A DNA stretch of 64,000 nucleotides from NCBI GenBank assembly GCA_026419785.1, contig JAODTK010004776.1:62001-126000 (forward strand), written 5' to 3'. Below the pieces are notes generated by a model. The model was not told where the DNA came from, did not search any database, and was given only the letters and a program-made list of their open reading frames with translations. The stretch's first letter is position 1. Every line of letters starts with the position of its first letter. Shown piece by piece: positions 34,555-46,500 of the stretch. A program made the translations under genes and the position numbers. The stretch comes from Sclerodactyla briareus. Its lineage: Eukaryota; Echinodermata; Holothuroidea; Dendrochirotida; Sclerodactylidae.

Positions 34555-35560
34555 ATGGGTAAATCATTATTTCCATCCGATTTCCAGCCTCGCCTTTATA
34601 ACAAAGATCATAGAGGGAGTAGTGGCTGGCCGCTCTATAATTACCTACTTAAAAACATTCCAATCAGCCTATAAGGAAGCTCCACAGTATTAAGACTGTT
34701 TACAATGATATACTCCGGTTTCTGAATGGGAGTCAGTACATCCTCCTCGGACTCTTGCACCTATCATATCAGCGGCCTCCGATACTATCAATCACGACAT
34801 TCTTTTCAATCGCTTATATGACTTAAGTGTCGACAGTGTTGTCCAAGCACAACTAGCTACGGTCCTAAGGATGAATCGCTCACTGTGTCTATCTATGGGA
34901 AGCAGTCGCTGACTACATTGCGGTCGGTGTTCTTCGGAATCACTTTAGGCCCTATTCATTTTAAATGTAGCATCGCTCGGACAGTTCATTTGTCATCACG
35001 GTCTCCGGTTTCACCAGTGCACCCGTAGACAACCTATTGTATACCTCCTAACCGCGATCTGACTAATTCGATGCAGTATGGTCCCCTATGGTACTTTCGT
35101 GACATTAGGGGTTGGTTCACCCAAAACATGCTGAAACTGAACGACATTAAGACAGAGGTAATGTTCATATGCTCTCGCTATGTAACCTGATACCATTCTA
35201 GATATGCATATCGATGTGTCGCGTGTAGAACTTGAAGATTCTGCTAGGAAGATCAGTGTTACTACTCGTTCCATCATCACATTGCGAATACGTGCTACTC
35301 GTAAGCTTCGTTCTACTGAAAATGACATCAGTTCTCGCCAAAAAAATCCTGCAAGACATCATCCATCCACTCAGTCATGTCAACGAGAATGATTTGGGGA
35401 TTTAGGGTAGTTCCCTTTCCTCCTCCTCTCCTCTCCTCTCCTCTACAGACTGTCTGAAAACCAAATGAATCCTCTGAACGAACTCAAAATACTGCAGTCC
35501 GTATAATCACACGTTCCGGAAGTTTAACATCAGAATAGCACTCGTTCTCCGACAATTCAA
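34555..35560 (+). pseudogene. Non-LTR retrotransposon reverse transcriptase remnant (CR1/L2-type)
   Basis: Frames on the plus strand give, in order: NHYFHPISSLAFITKIIEGV (family: NYRPISNLPFISKIIE); FQSAYKE; then, about 80 bp on, NDILRFLNGSQ and SAASDTINHDILFNRLYDLS (family: LSAAFDTIDHDILLNRL, with catalytic aspartate kept); SIYGKQSLTTLR; GITLGPIHF in place of GVPQGSVLGPILF; GWFTQNMLKLNDIKTEVMF (family: WMTQNMLKLNDDKTEVM); VELEDSARKIS; and QNTAVRIITRSG near 35488 (family: QNTAARLVT). The YADD catalytic box is not recognisable. Frame changes and stops separate the blocks, so it is inactive. A CCTCT-type simple repeat (35417-35444) sits within the 3' part. The enzyme would drive target-primed reverse transcription. 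No endonuclease domain is seen upstream of 34555. Confidence 0.9.
35417..35444. repeat. CCTCT simple repeat
   Basis: TCCTCCTCTCCTCTCCTCTC-type pyrimidine run inside the LINE remnant. It probably arose by slippage after insertion. Confidence 0.85.
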
Positions 35561-37576
35561 ATCAGCACCCAACGAAAACATCTTCAAAAATACTTCTATT
35601 GGTAGTGGTGATAGTAGGTTTATTCTTGATCTGAACAGGAAAATGCTACTCTTGAGAGTTATGGTAGCATCTCCCGATCTGAAAGGGTATATCTAAAAGT
35701 ACAGGTGGTGTGAATTTGGGATGAATCTGCCGATTCTTCACAGTTTCTGCAGGGTTCTCCCGTCTGTTCATAGTCAGAATGGGGTTTACCTTGTGTGAGG
35801 GTGTCCGAAACATGTTATGATAGATCACGTTGTTAGCTATCAAATGGTGGATGGCATGTTCCTGGCACAATTTCCCACTGGGCTCTACAAGGTGATGAAG
35901 AGGTCCTGTTTTGTGTGTAAATCAACTGAGAACCCCGATAGCAGTGGGCCATCAAGCCATCAGGCCATCAGGCCATCAGGCTATGTAGAGGTACAGACCG
36001 ATCGAAACAATGAAATTGATAGGCCTCGCCATGCCCTGTACATTTTCCGACGTATCTGCCAATTCTGACGCCAGTCTAAAACAGACATAACTGATTACCG
36101 TGATGGCCACACATAAAGCCAACATCAGCTTCCGATAACAAGCAGCACTCTCAGGACAAAATTCTGGAAAAGTCGATTTGACCGAAATGAAGTGAGTGAA
36201 AATTATTTACAGGAAAAGGAGCAGGAAACAACGAAGATACAGGCAGAGAGCATGAAGTATTCTCGTGGAGGTGAAGCGAAAAACATGTTGTGATTTTTAA
36301 CTGATGGTATCTCTATTGGAATGTCCAATAAATGTACTTATTTTGTTGAGAAAGTGGTGGGTTTGCTTCATAAACGCACGTGTGAAATGAAAACAAGTTA
36401 CCCAACTACGAAGAAGCTTCTCAGTCCCGCGCAGTCAAGTTGAGAACAGCATACGGTGACCCTCTGTGTAGGTGGAGATCTTGGGGTTGGCCGCATAAAC
36501 CCATGTTCACATAATTGCGGTTCTTCTACGAGAAAAAAAAAAAAAAAAAAACACCACCTGAGCGTCTTTCTATTCTTGAGTCGTGTGCGGTGTCTTTTTT
36601 CAGTGTATCCTACTGCAGGTGGTAGTAAATGAGGATTTGGTATTCATTATTTTTTCTCACATGCAGAACTCATCATGCAATTTGAAGATCTTATAAATAA
36701 ATGTTACACCGTCATAAAACAGAAAAAAAAGGACACGAAGGCGAAAGAACCCATTATCAAGAATTACCCAATGAATTAACAAAGCCATCATCTCAAATAT
36801 ATCATAAATACTATATGTCAAACGGATTTTGTGATATAGGTCTAGTCAAAACCGATGTTTTCGATTAGGAAAACTTTGTCTTGAAACAAATTTAGGATGT
36901 ATGAGCGATGCACATTTGTCTCGGCTCCAGACGCCTTTGATCCGCATTTTCGCCCCACAAATCAATCGACCTTGATGCCTTACGGAACCCAGTCGTAACT
37001 TCTAACTGAACGGGTGCCCCATCCAATTTTCCGAGTACCGCTCGAGAAAGCTGAGCTGCGTAATTTGTTTTCACTACAAATAGGCGAATTAGCACCCGGG
37101 GATCGAGGCATGTGTCTCTCCATTTGCTGAAGATTAATTGTATGTAATTCCTATGTCAAATCAGTAGCCCAGTGCTTCCACTTACGGAGGATCACGGAGG
37201 AACACTTTGTTTTTATTTTTTGGACCCCCCACGACGGAAGCTTCGTTTTAATTAGCCCAGTGATTCGCAACATTGATGATCCACTTACTACACTTGATTT
37301 TTGTTTTTCACCTTCTGCATGTCCCTAGTACTGTACAGTGGATTGGCGGCACGACACTCGCGAGAATTTGGAATTTACCCATATTCCCGGGGGCGCTTAG
37401 GACCCCAGTTGAGGAACACTGAGAAAGCATGGGTTAGACTACGATCCATTACTAATGACTATACTGGTGGATTAACTAATGCGACAAAGACAAACAGAGA
37501 TGTCCACAGCGCGGTTTCCTAATTCTCCCGCCTGTTCAGAAATTAGCAATTGCGGATTTCCTCTTTGGCACCTTGA
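35561..37576. other. Unassigned stretch with small simple repeats
   Basis: It contains four copies of CCATCAGG at about 35949-35982 and an A tract at 36533-36551. The minus-strand frame 36892-37095 (67 codons) has an unbiased, protein-like composition, but I cannot place it in any family. Confidence 0.4.
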
Positions 37577-37603
37577 TTAACTTCCGACGTGATGATCATA
37601 AAG

Positions 37604-37825
37604 GCATCTGGCTGCTAGGATGTCCGGGATGATGATGGGAAGAAGACGGAAGCGACAGATTATGATGTACCCGCCGGTGTACGCTGGTGTCAGGACTGTC
37701 ATTCCATAGCCCATAGGGTCTGGAGGTACTTGGAGCCACAGCCACGATGGAAAGCCATGCCAGCTGTACCCACAGTATTCGCCATTCCAATATCCTCCAT
37801 ACATCACTCTGGACTCTAGATCTAT
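37604..37825 (-). CDS. Possible discoidin (F5/8 type C)-like fragment
   Basis: The minus-strand frame reads GGYWNGEYCGYSWHGFPSW, then LWLQV, then MTVLTPAYTGGY and RFRLLPI. A Cys some 12 residues before W-L-Q-V, followed by V-x-T-x-x-x-x-G-G-Y, resembles the middle of F5/8 type C domains (WCA...WLQVDL...ITGVxTQG...SFRLLYS). These domains bind glycans or lipids at cell surfaces and are abundant in invertebrate deuterostomes. The DL after WLQV is missing unless a one-base shift is allowed (LQTLWAME in the next frame). Only one exon-sized piece is visible, with no convincing splice sites and no neighbouring exons. It may be a pseudogene fragment or chance. Confidence 0.25.
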
Positions 37826-38285
37826 ATCGTCCTGCGGGCCTTATAAGACTGAATACCATATTGTATTCACTGTCATGTTAGATATTTATCGTCTCTGCGT
37901 GGTTCACCATAGAACGGATGCTAAGATAACAATTAGTGAATAGGCGTGATCAATCTCTTAGCAGTTGCAGGAAACCCTCAAAAGTGTCGCGTGTATTTGT
38001 ATGTTTGCGTATGTTCGCGCCCGTGATGTGTTGAATTTTCATACCGGCTTGAACTAAATCATTCAGAGAAAATATGGCATAGCTACGTGGAATAAGAACT
38101 CGATCCCTAAAATCTACATCAGTAGAATATCTACTCAGTATATGTGACGCTTACATCGTGGATGTGGATATTCTTATTTTATTTCGCAATTTTATTAAGA
38201 ATACTAAAACTCACTCTCATAATTACTCACCTGCTTACTAACCTTTGCCCATATTTGGTAACCATTTTCTTTTATTATATATACT

Positions 38286-39444
38286 CAGGGCCGTAGCGAG
38301 CGGGGGCGGGGGGGGGGGGGGGGGGGGGTGGGGGGTGTCACACCCCCCCCCCCCCCCCCCCCAATAATTTCGTGCCGTCGGCAAATTTTTGTTACGTCGG
38401 CAAGCAACAAGGAGAAAGAGGAAAGGAAGAAGAGGAAAAGAGGAGAGGAGGAAAAGAAGAGGAAAAGAAGAGGAAAAGAGGAGAGGAGGAAAAGAAGAAA
38501 GAGGGGAAGGAAAAGGGAAGTAAGTGATTGTGGAGGGAAGACAGGGAATGGAAAGAGGAATAGAAAGAAAAAACGGAAGCCAGACTTTATTATCGGCTAT
38601 TTTGACTTTTGGCTCTTCATCTAATTGGCCCATTCAGCGTCGGCAAGAGAATGGAAACGCCGCAAACATTATATCGTGACGGCCGTCACCGTTTGGATGT
38701 AATTGGACGAGTGACCGAGTCTGTCGGCAATTTGGCAAAAGGGGGAACAAAGGCGTTAGCGTTTGACATTTTATTTTCCATGAGACTGACGGTTCTTTGA
38801 AAGCTTTGGTTCTGGTCCATATTCCAGAGATACACAAGAAAACAATTCAAGCCCACTTTTGATGGAAGAAATTAGAAAGAATCCCAAGAGGAAAACAATG
38901 AAACAGTCGGCTTAGGCGAGGAATCATGCGAGCGGCAGAGCTAGGCGAGTACAAGGCGAGAGATAGAGGGTACCCCCAGGCAGGAAACTAAACCAACTTT
39001 GGGCACGAATAAGATAAAATCTGGTATAGAGATAACCTAATGCATAAGTGGAAAGAAGTACTAAATGGCCGGAAACTTGCCGATCAATGCACCATGAAGT
39101 GTCATTTTGTTTGCGCGCTTCGCGCGCAGTGTGTATTGAGGATCTGCCTCATATATTCACGAGCTGCAGTAAAATTTGGAGCGTTGTTTAGGAATCGGGC
39201 AAAAATTTTCCGCGTTCCAAATTGAAAGGGTCCCGCGTACGCGGTGAGCGAGGTCGAGTAATTATGAAGCCCAATTACTGAAAACTATTGCACCAGATTG
39301 CATTGAGGACGTTTCAATATTCAAAAATTCCAGAGGGGAGGGGATACCCCTAGACCTCTCCCCCATATCAGTCACCATTGCAGATCCGTCGGCAAAAACA
39401 TAATCTCTACACCCCCCCAAACATAAGCCTTCGCTACGCCCCTG
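38286..39444. mobile_element. Non-autonomous hAT element with perfect 8-bp target duplication
   Basis: The element starts CAGGGCCGTAGCGAGCG and ends CTTCGCTACGCCCCTG. Inverted, the right end reads CAGGGGCGTAGCGAAGG, matching at 14 of the first 15 positions or so. TATATACT flanks it on both sides (38278-38285 and 39445-39452), a perfect 8-bp duplication as expected for hAT transposases. It is 1159 bp long and has no transposase frame, so it must have been moved in trans. Inside the left end are a G tract (about 38292-38336) and an opposing C tract (38343-38362) that could fold on each other, and then a GGAAAAGA-type purine block (38410-38525). CGTCGGCAA occurs near both ends. Confidence 0.9.
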
Positions 39445-41660
39445 TATATACTGTAACTTATGTGGTTCTCAAGAAAAACGCAATTAGCACGTGTTGAAAG
39501 TTCGGAGGGGATCGATTCAAAGCCACGAACGTAGTGAAGAGCAACGATTGTTTTTCGCAAAACACTTGGTACAGAGGTCTTATAGGAGTGGGGGCAGGGG
39601 CCCACCAGGACCCAGTTGTCGCGCCCCGAGTGATATTCTATCCAAAGGGAATTAAAACAAGAACGCCACTCTGCGTAGTGATCCTTGCCTTTTTTCCTGA
39701 CATGTTCCTACTCAGTATTTATCAACCCCTGAAGATGTGTGTTCGCAACTCAACCACAAATTGACACAAACGATCACTGCAATATTTACCAGCGAATGAG
39801 ATGAGTACTTGTGCTTTGGACCAAGGTCAAAAAGCATCTGAGGGCAATGAAATGAAATACTGAAAAAACCTGGTAAGTAAGTATATCGTGAAGAGTGAAG
39901 GTAAAGTCACTAGTCATAACAGCGAGGTCCAATGTTTTCAATTTCAGGGTGGGAAGTACCAGCGACCGTAAAACTAAGTCGCAGACTGAAGGCAAGGCTA
40001 AATGATGGGATCACTTTAGCAACATTCAATACTCATAAGGGGACAGGTGTGGTCAAAGCAGATAGACAGAATGAAGTGGCAGTTCTTGAATCGGACGACC
40101 ACAATCATTAACAAATTGAAAAAAAAAAAATTTTTTAGGGTATATGTGGGCCTATATATTTTCAATGCATCCTTCCCGTGAACCTGGACAGGCGAGTCAT
40201 GTAGGTAAGTTCATTGCGTCCAATAGCATGGTGCTCACATGTGGTCATTGTACCATATGTCGTAATCAATAAGTGACTGAGGGGTAAGTCATGCCGTCAA
40301 CGTTTCAATTTGTACAGCAGCGTAGTTGTGGTCCTTCAAGTGAATGTGGGTGTATCAATTTCATTATTTTTCAGGGACAAGTGACTGAGGGGTGCACCAT
40401 TTTGTTGAAGGGCAGACTCACTTGGGGTACAAGGGGTGGGCCATGCAATTGGACAAGTAGCATAACTGGTCAGCATACTTGTATCAATTAGCATTTACCA
40501 GTCCATCAAATGGCTTATGCTATTTTTAGGGTCAACTTTTCACAGGCTTTCAAATCACATATTCTCTTCCTAAATGGGGGGGTTGAGGAATGTCTCCCTA
40601 TATGGCCCATCCCATGCAGCATCTCCCAGAACAAAATATATCTTGGCTGCCACGCTACAAATACAACTAGATAATAGAACAGACAGATCTTTGTAATTTT
40701 CTCGTATTTATGCCCATGTGAACATTCGGAATTATGCGGCGATCAGTAAGGGTGATCCAGTATGACTTATGGCCAATTGTTTACATGTTATTACCCTGGC
40801 AATCACTTTTCCCAAATAGTCACATCATGTGACAGTCAAACACAGATAGAGGGCATGGGGAAGAAGAGAGATACTTATAGACTAAACCTGACCATTTGCC
40901 TGGGGTACAGGGGATGCCACCTCACTTTTTGCTCATGGGTACCGGTAATGCCTCACTTTTTGATCAATAGCAAAAATGCACAAGGTTGTGCCCTTCCTTA
41001 CTTTCAGAAGTTTCCATGACCCTTGCTTTTCTTATTCCTTCCAACTCACTGCTTCTACACCACACCACAGTTAATCCCCTCATTAGTGATTGTCTATGAA
41101 TCACAAGTATAATACCAAGGGTCAGTCTGCCGTCAAGTCATTCACACCTGAAGTGTGCTTTTCGCATGCCAGTAGGGAATGTAAAAACAATAAGATAATC
41201 AGTAGACTGAGTGCACACAGAGAAAATTGGATAACCCCCTCTCATTCCTCTGAGCTTTGCCAGTGCAGGTACCATTTACACACTGAATGTATGACAGGCA
41301 GTCTAAATTTATTTATGTGTTTGTTATCTTCTCACTTCTTTGCAGTCTCAAACACAACAGCGTGAGAGATTAAATCTTTGGAGGATTGGGGAATGTTGAC
41401 AGTCAAAGAAGTTATTTAGGATACACCACAATGAGACATGGTTGAAGAGGAAATGCGGGGCTACATGGGTGTTCTAAATGAATTCAGCAAGAATTCCCGG
41501 GTCTTTCGCTGTAATAATAGTAAATGGGAATTGGAAGATCAGATCACCGTTTTCCAATGATGATAAAGCAACAAAACTTGCATTTCCCTCAGTAAATATA
41601 ATATCATGCCTATGGAAGAAATTGCCAGGTTGTCTACCCCTCCCATCGATATCCATATCT
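39445..41660. other. Unassigned stretch with a small duplicated phrase
   Basis: AAGTGACTGAGGGGT occurs at 40271 and 40379, within loosely similar surroundings of about 108 bp. A short A/T tract lies at 40120-40136. The open frames are short and unrecognised. Confidence 0.4.
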
Positions 41661-41664
41661 CGCA

Positions 41665-42440
41665 AGAGAGAATCGTATCTGCCTTGCAATTAGGAATTGT
41701 CAATGAATGCAGTGATGCAGGCTTAATAGGCTACATTTCAATTTTCATAGGCTGCCTATAAAACCGGGGGAGGAGGGGGGGGGGGGGTGGTGCATGTAAG
41801 GAAGAGGCGTATCTGCCTTGCAATTCACCAACGCCACCATAGACCACTGACACTACTGATCAGGAGGTACATACATACATAATTAGCTGGTCACTGGTGA
41901 TAGTCAATTATCAGACATATCAGGAATAATATAAATGGACAATTGAAGAATTTGTACTGTCTCACTGGGGGAATACTGGTATTGGGGAAGGGGAGAGGGG
42001 AGGGGGGAATGGAAGCAACCCAGATTTTATGAAGAGGGCAAACACAACCTTTGGTGGCGAAAATTAAACACTAAATGAGAGGAGGTATACCAAGAAGAGG
42101 CGTTTCTGGTTTGCAATAGGAATTGTCAATAAATGCTGTGATGCAGGCTTCAACCAGGGCTACATTTTTAAAATTTTCATAAGTGCCTATGAAACCTGGA
42201 GGGGGGGGGGGGTGGCGTGCAGACCAAAATTGCCACCCCCACCCATAGGCAACACCACTCCTGGTCAGGAGGTACCTATAGGCTGGTCACTGGGGCTAAG
42301 AGTAAAATTGACAATTCAAGAATTTGTACTGTCTTGTTAGGGGAAATATTGTGCTAGTCAATTACTCAAAACAATCAGAAAACAATAAATTGACAATTCA
42401 AGAATTTGTAATTTCTTCACTGGGGAAATGTTGTTGGGGC
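41665..42440 (+). repeat. Tandem duplication of a ~420-bp module
   Basis: GAATTGTCAATGAATGC, then TGATGCAGGCTT, a G tract, GGTCAGGAGGTAC, GCTGGTCACTGG and GACAATT(C/G)AAGAATTTGTACTGTC occur in order from 41693 and again from 42120. A fragment (GACAATTCAAGAATTTGTA) repeats once more near 42395. GAAGAGGCGTATCTGCCTTGC also recurs near 41810. The module is non-coding. Confidence 0.8.
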
Positions 42441-42659
42441 TATATGCTTGTTCTCACTCTGTACAATGAATCGTTGAAGAGGATATAAGGGATTGTCCTA
42501 TGGTGACCGGAAGTGACCTACTGTTACCAAAACAATAGGGTTATTCTTCATATGTGTACAAGCCCACCCACTTAATTTGAACTTGATAGATTACTTGACT
42601 TCATCTAGATATCTTGTGAGGAGCAGAGGTCAATGCAAATTTCCACATACAGGTTTTAG

Positions 42660-43190
42660 CTGTCTGACCTTCACATTCATTGAGATAGCTTGTAAAGATT
42701 ACGGTTGGTAGTGTCATTGACTTTTTTGGGGGTTTGTCTTAACAAGACGCTTACGGCCAACACATAAAAAGATGCAAAATCACCAGGTCAAAAGGTCAAA
42801 TTCGAGGTCAAAAGGTCAATGGCAAATGAGGCAAAGTCGGTCACAGATGTATTTCACCCAGACGAACGAAACTTTCAATTTGACAGTCCTCTCAAATGTT
42901 TCGTTGCCGAGGATATATGACGATTTTTTAGCTGGTCTTGACCTTCCACATCATTGAGATAGCTTGTGATAATTGTATCGTAGTATGGTAGTGTCATGAC
43001 TTTTTTGTTTGTCTTAACAAGACGCTTCCCCGCCAATACAAAAAATCAGGCAAAATCACTAGGTCTAGAGGTCAAACGAGGTCAGAGGTCAAAAGGTCAA
43101 ATGAGGTCAAAAGTCGGTCACCAGATGTATTTAACCAGACGAACAACACTTCTCCAGTACGAATCACTCTAAAATGTTTCGTTGCCAAGA
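42660..43190 (+). repeat. 275-bp duplicated module with AGGTCA half-sites
   Basis: GTTTGTCTTAACAAGACGCTT occurs at 42732 and 43007. Each copy continues through a block of AGGTCA hexamers, then TCACAGATGTATTT or TCACCAGATGTATTT, CCAGACGAAC and AAATGTTTCGTTGCC. Copy 1 has four exact AGGTCA and copy 2 has five. Several pairs are spaced by AA, which makes DR2-type direct repeats. AGGTCA is the core half-site of many nuclear receptors. Binding here is untested. Confidence 0.8.
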
Positions 43191-43595
43191 TATATAAGAT
43201 GGAAAGCGATGACCTAAATGACCTTGAACCCACACCAAAAACATTGGGTCATCACCGCCATCGGGTTACACATACCTACAATTATTAATTTCATACATGC
43301 TTGCGATCATTAGATAGCGTGCTGGAAACACTTTTCAACGTTTGACCTCTCATGACCTTGAAGACCATCATTTGGTACCAAAAAACAAAGGGGTCTCCTT
43401 CCATGGGTGACACCTACTACCTGATTGAACAAATACAAGCTTGCATTCGTTAGATATCGCGTGGGAAACGAAGTGTCACACTCACACACAAATACACACA
43501 CACACACACAAACACAACATATACACACACACGCACACGCGTGACTGCATTGATTCTTATGGCTTCGCCAAGGAATCAAAAAGGTTCAAGCCTTC
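43190..43595 (+). mobile_element. Array modules, CA tract and terminal hairpin (same family as 21.8 kb)
   Basis: Two modules about 155 bp apart carry GACCTTGAA...ACCAAAAACA...GGGTC...CTTGC...TTAGATA. They are followed by a CA tract (43480-43535), GTGACTGCATTGATTC and a hairpin in which GATTCTTATGGC pairs with GCCAAGGAATC around TTC (43548-43579). The hairpin matches that at 22862-22887 in position and core sequence. It probably forms one element with the AGGTCA modules just upstream. Confidence 0.65.
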
Positions 43596-46500
43596 ATATT
43601 TCTTGCTTGGTTCTACAAAAAACTCGGAACTGAAGAAGTCGCGTTGTTACTGAAGCAAATTGCTGCCATACGCAGCTGCGGGAATGGAAAACGATGAACT
43701 TTATTGGTGAGTGACCCATAATCAAAGCATCAGACCACCATTATCCTCGAACTATTTCGGGAACGAAGCCTCCGGATTTTGCCAATAGAGGTGAAATTTT
43801 CACATTGACACAGACGTCAGATTATATCAATGTAACACAGATAGTAGGACCAGAAGGCCCGCACAACAGCGAAACTTGACCTAAGAGCAGCGGTTGGGAT
43901 GGAAGGTCTCTATAATGTTATAGAGTACCCTTGTCCTCACGAGCATGGGAGATAATTGTTTAATTACGTCACTGGATATGAAACTTCTGTACCACGGACT
44001 AGGCGGAATAATAAACTGGTACATTATACTCGGGTATAAAGAACAAGGAACCTTAACTAATTAGGGTACCTTTTTCGATTGGGGTAACCGGTTTGGTCAG
44101 GGGCACTAATGGACCCCGCAGCGTTGAATCGTGGTCCCGCTTCGAAGCGAACTAAAATTAAAGATTGCCCCAATAGCATCGTTGATCAGTGGTACCTGTG
44201 TAGTTTAGTTATTGAAAAATTAGCCGCAGTCTTTGACGGAAGCGAAGAAGCGAGCACGCCCGATGTCCCTACTATTCCGTAAGTCGAACCACGTGGCGAC
44301 TGCACACGAGATGATAGGCCACATGTACGCAGAGTGTACTTACTGGGTACCTTTGATTTAATCGAAATATGTCGTGCGAACAAAGTTTGCCCACCGTGTA
44401 GTAAAAAGACCGTTTGAGTTTTATTTAGAAGGTGACTCATAATGGCTGGAGTGTAGAACCGTGCAGAAAACATGATGCTGAAATTAGGATTCATGCCGTA
44501 CAGGTTATGAAAAAGGACGTCTTTGAAAGCAGTGTATAGGATAAACGAAGGTCGATCACACATGTGTGTTTGCGGCTATAGTTGTTGGAAAGAGTAATTT
44601 ACCGAGTTGATGATATCCACATATGTTATCGATTTTGTACCCCCAACGCCAACATCAGATGTTAAGCCAGAATTGACACAAATATAAAATCCTACAGTTT
44701 CATTTCACCACCATATCATTATTAACGCGTCTAAATAGTACTACAAATGATTTTTTGGATTTTATAGAGTGTTTCATAAGCAATTCCAGTACGCGCAAAA
44801 AATATATAGATAAAATATTACCCCTGATCACATCTTTATGTCTCCAACCATAGGAGGTAAATGTACTGTGATGTGGATAAGTGATAAGTGTAGAGATTAG
44901 AGACACGTCCAACCGATACAACAACATCATCTACATGCATTTGTTTGTGTTGTCAACCGACCTACGTCCCTACTATATACACTTGGGCTCCTGTTTATAG
45001 ATGTGACGTTTATAAAAAGGATACCTTACAGTACGCCAGCACCAATTTACGACGAAAACGTGTTCCCATATCGATCTTACATGAAATCATTGTATTGAAG
45101 TCTGTCCATTCCATTTAAGGTAATGCTTCGGTAAAGTGTATAATTATATATATTTGACCCTATTATACCCTCATCCCTAGCTAATCTTACAATCGCGTTA
45201 TAAATTGTTAGGAACCGAGAGAAACATGCTACGAGGATGGATGAGTTCAAGCCTATAAACAAAAAAGGGAGACGGCTGCACGCGGTGGACAGACAGACAG
45301 AGGGGTTGACTCGGATCCGTGTTGAAGTAATCGCTCCGAATTGCCGAAACGACTCGATAGGGTATACGGATCGAATTTGAGAGTTCAATTTGACTTTCAT
45401 GTTACGTTGCTGGATTCGATTCCCAGGTGGTTTAGAGAGCAGAGTCAATTGTTCAGTTCAGTCAGCACTACATAAATTGTTTCTCTGACTCATCATCGGC
45501 CAGCGAGGCACGGGAAGGCATGGGGAGACTATGTGGCATCATACTAGTATATGAACGTCTGTCTTACTAATTGAACAGCATGGGTAAACTCGAATGAGAC
45601 TATTATCCGTTTCAGTGATCCAGATCTTTGGAAGAATTTGTTGAGGCCCGCCAATTAAACCACTTAGCTCCAACATACCCGTTCATCGGTTGACCAGTGG
45701 GTCCCAGATACTCAGTTGTGATGGTTATAGGGTGCCTCTCCTTCTCCTGCAACCTATCAACCAATCAATCCATCAATCATTCAATCATCCAGTCACGTGA
45801 ACCACCATTGGCCATGCAACGATTCGAATTCGAGCCACAGACTACGTTGGGTTAGGCAGCATGAACAGAATGCTATCACCAAAAACATAGCGAGTTTCAG
45901 GCTTTAGCCTGCTATCACGCACAACACACACTCCATATTCCCGAATGAGCTTGGTGTATTGAAATTGGGAAGTAACGTTTCCTGTGCACATAACTCGTAA
46001 CTACCAGTCGTAATTGTGAGTAAAAAATCTAACCCGACTTTCGCGAGTATTCGACAGACATAATTGAACCCTTCATTTTCTCATGCCCAAATGATATTTC
46101 GAGATCTGAATCCAGACGATAGACCATATCAACAATACCTTAACCGCAGTTCGGTCTAAAACTTCTACCTAATGTATGAAGTGACATTTTAGAAAAAAGC
46201 TGTTGGCCAAACGTCGGCGATCGAGGACTTTCCGGAGGAACTAAGAAACAGGTGCATTAACGTTCACCGTTAAACATTCGAAAATTGCTGTATGAGCCTT
46301 GATTTTTGTATTCTTTGATATTGCCAAACAGTTCCTTAGCAATTATATAAAAAAATAGTTCACTTGGACAGATACACCTAAATGTGTGGTTCTAAGCCCA
46401 CGCGTATGTGATTCAAAGCGCTCTGTCCTGATTACGGTTGTATTGCCTGATTGTATAGTCGAGACGATCAGAACGATTGAATAAGGAATGCTTCATTACG

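Noticed and set aside
36892..37095. A minus-strand frame that faintly recalls the C-terminal part of PIF1-type helicases
   Set aside because: No Walker or other helicase motif is present, and the resemblance is too weak to report as a feature.
42772..42957. A plus-strand 61-codon frame with a QVKRSNSRSKGQ start
   Set aside because: It is the translated AGGTCA repeat and is not kept in the duplicated copy 275 bp away.
44186..45448. Two minus-strand frames of 125 and 123 codons
   Set aside because: No domain, signal or splice context, and no composition unlike chance frames. I could not place either in a family.
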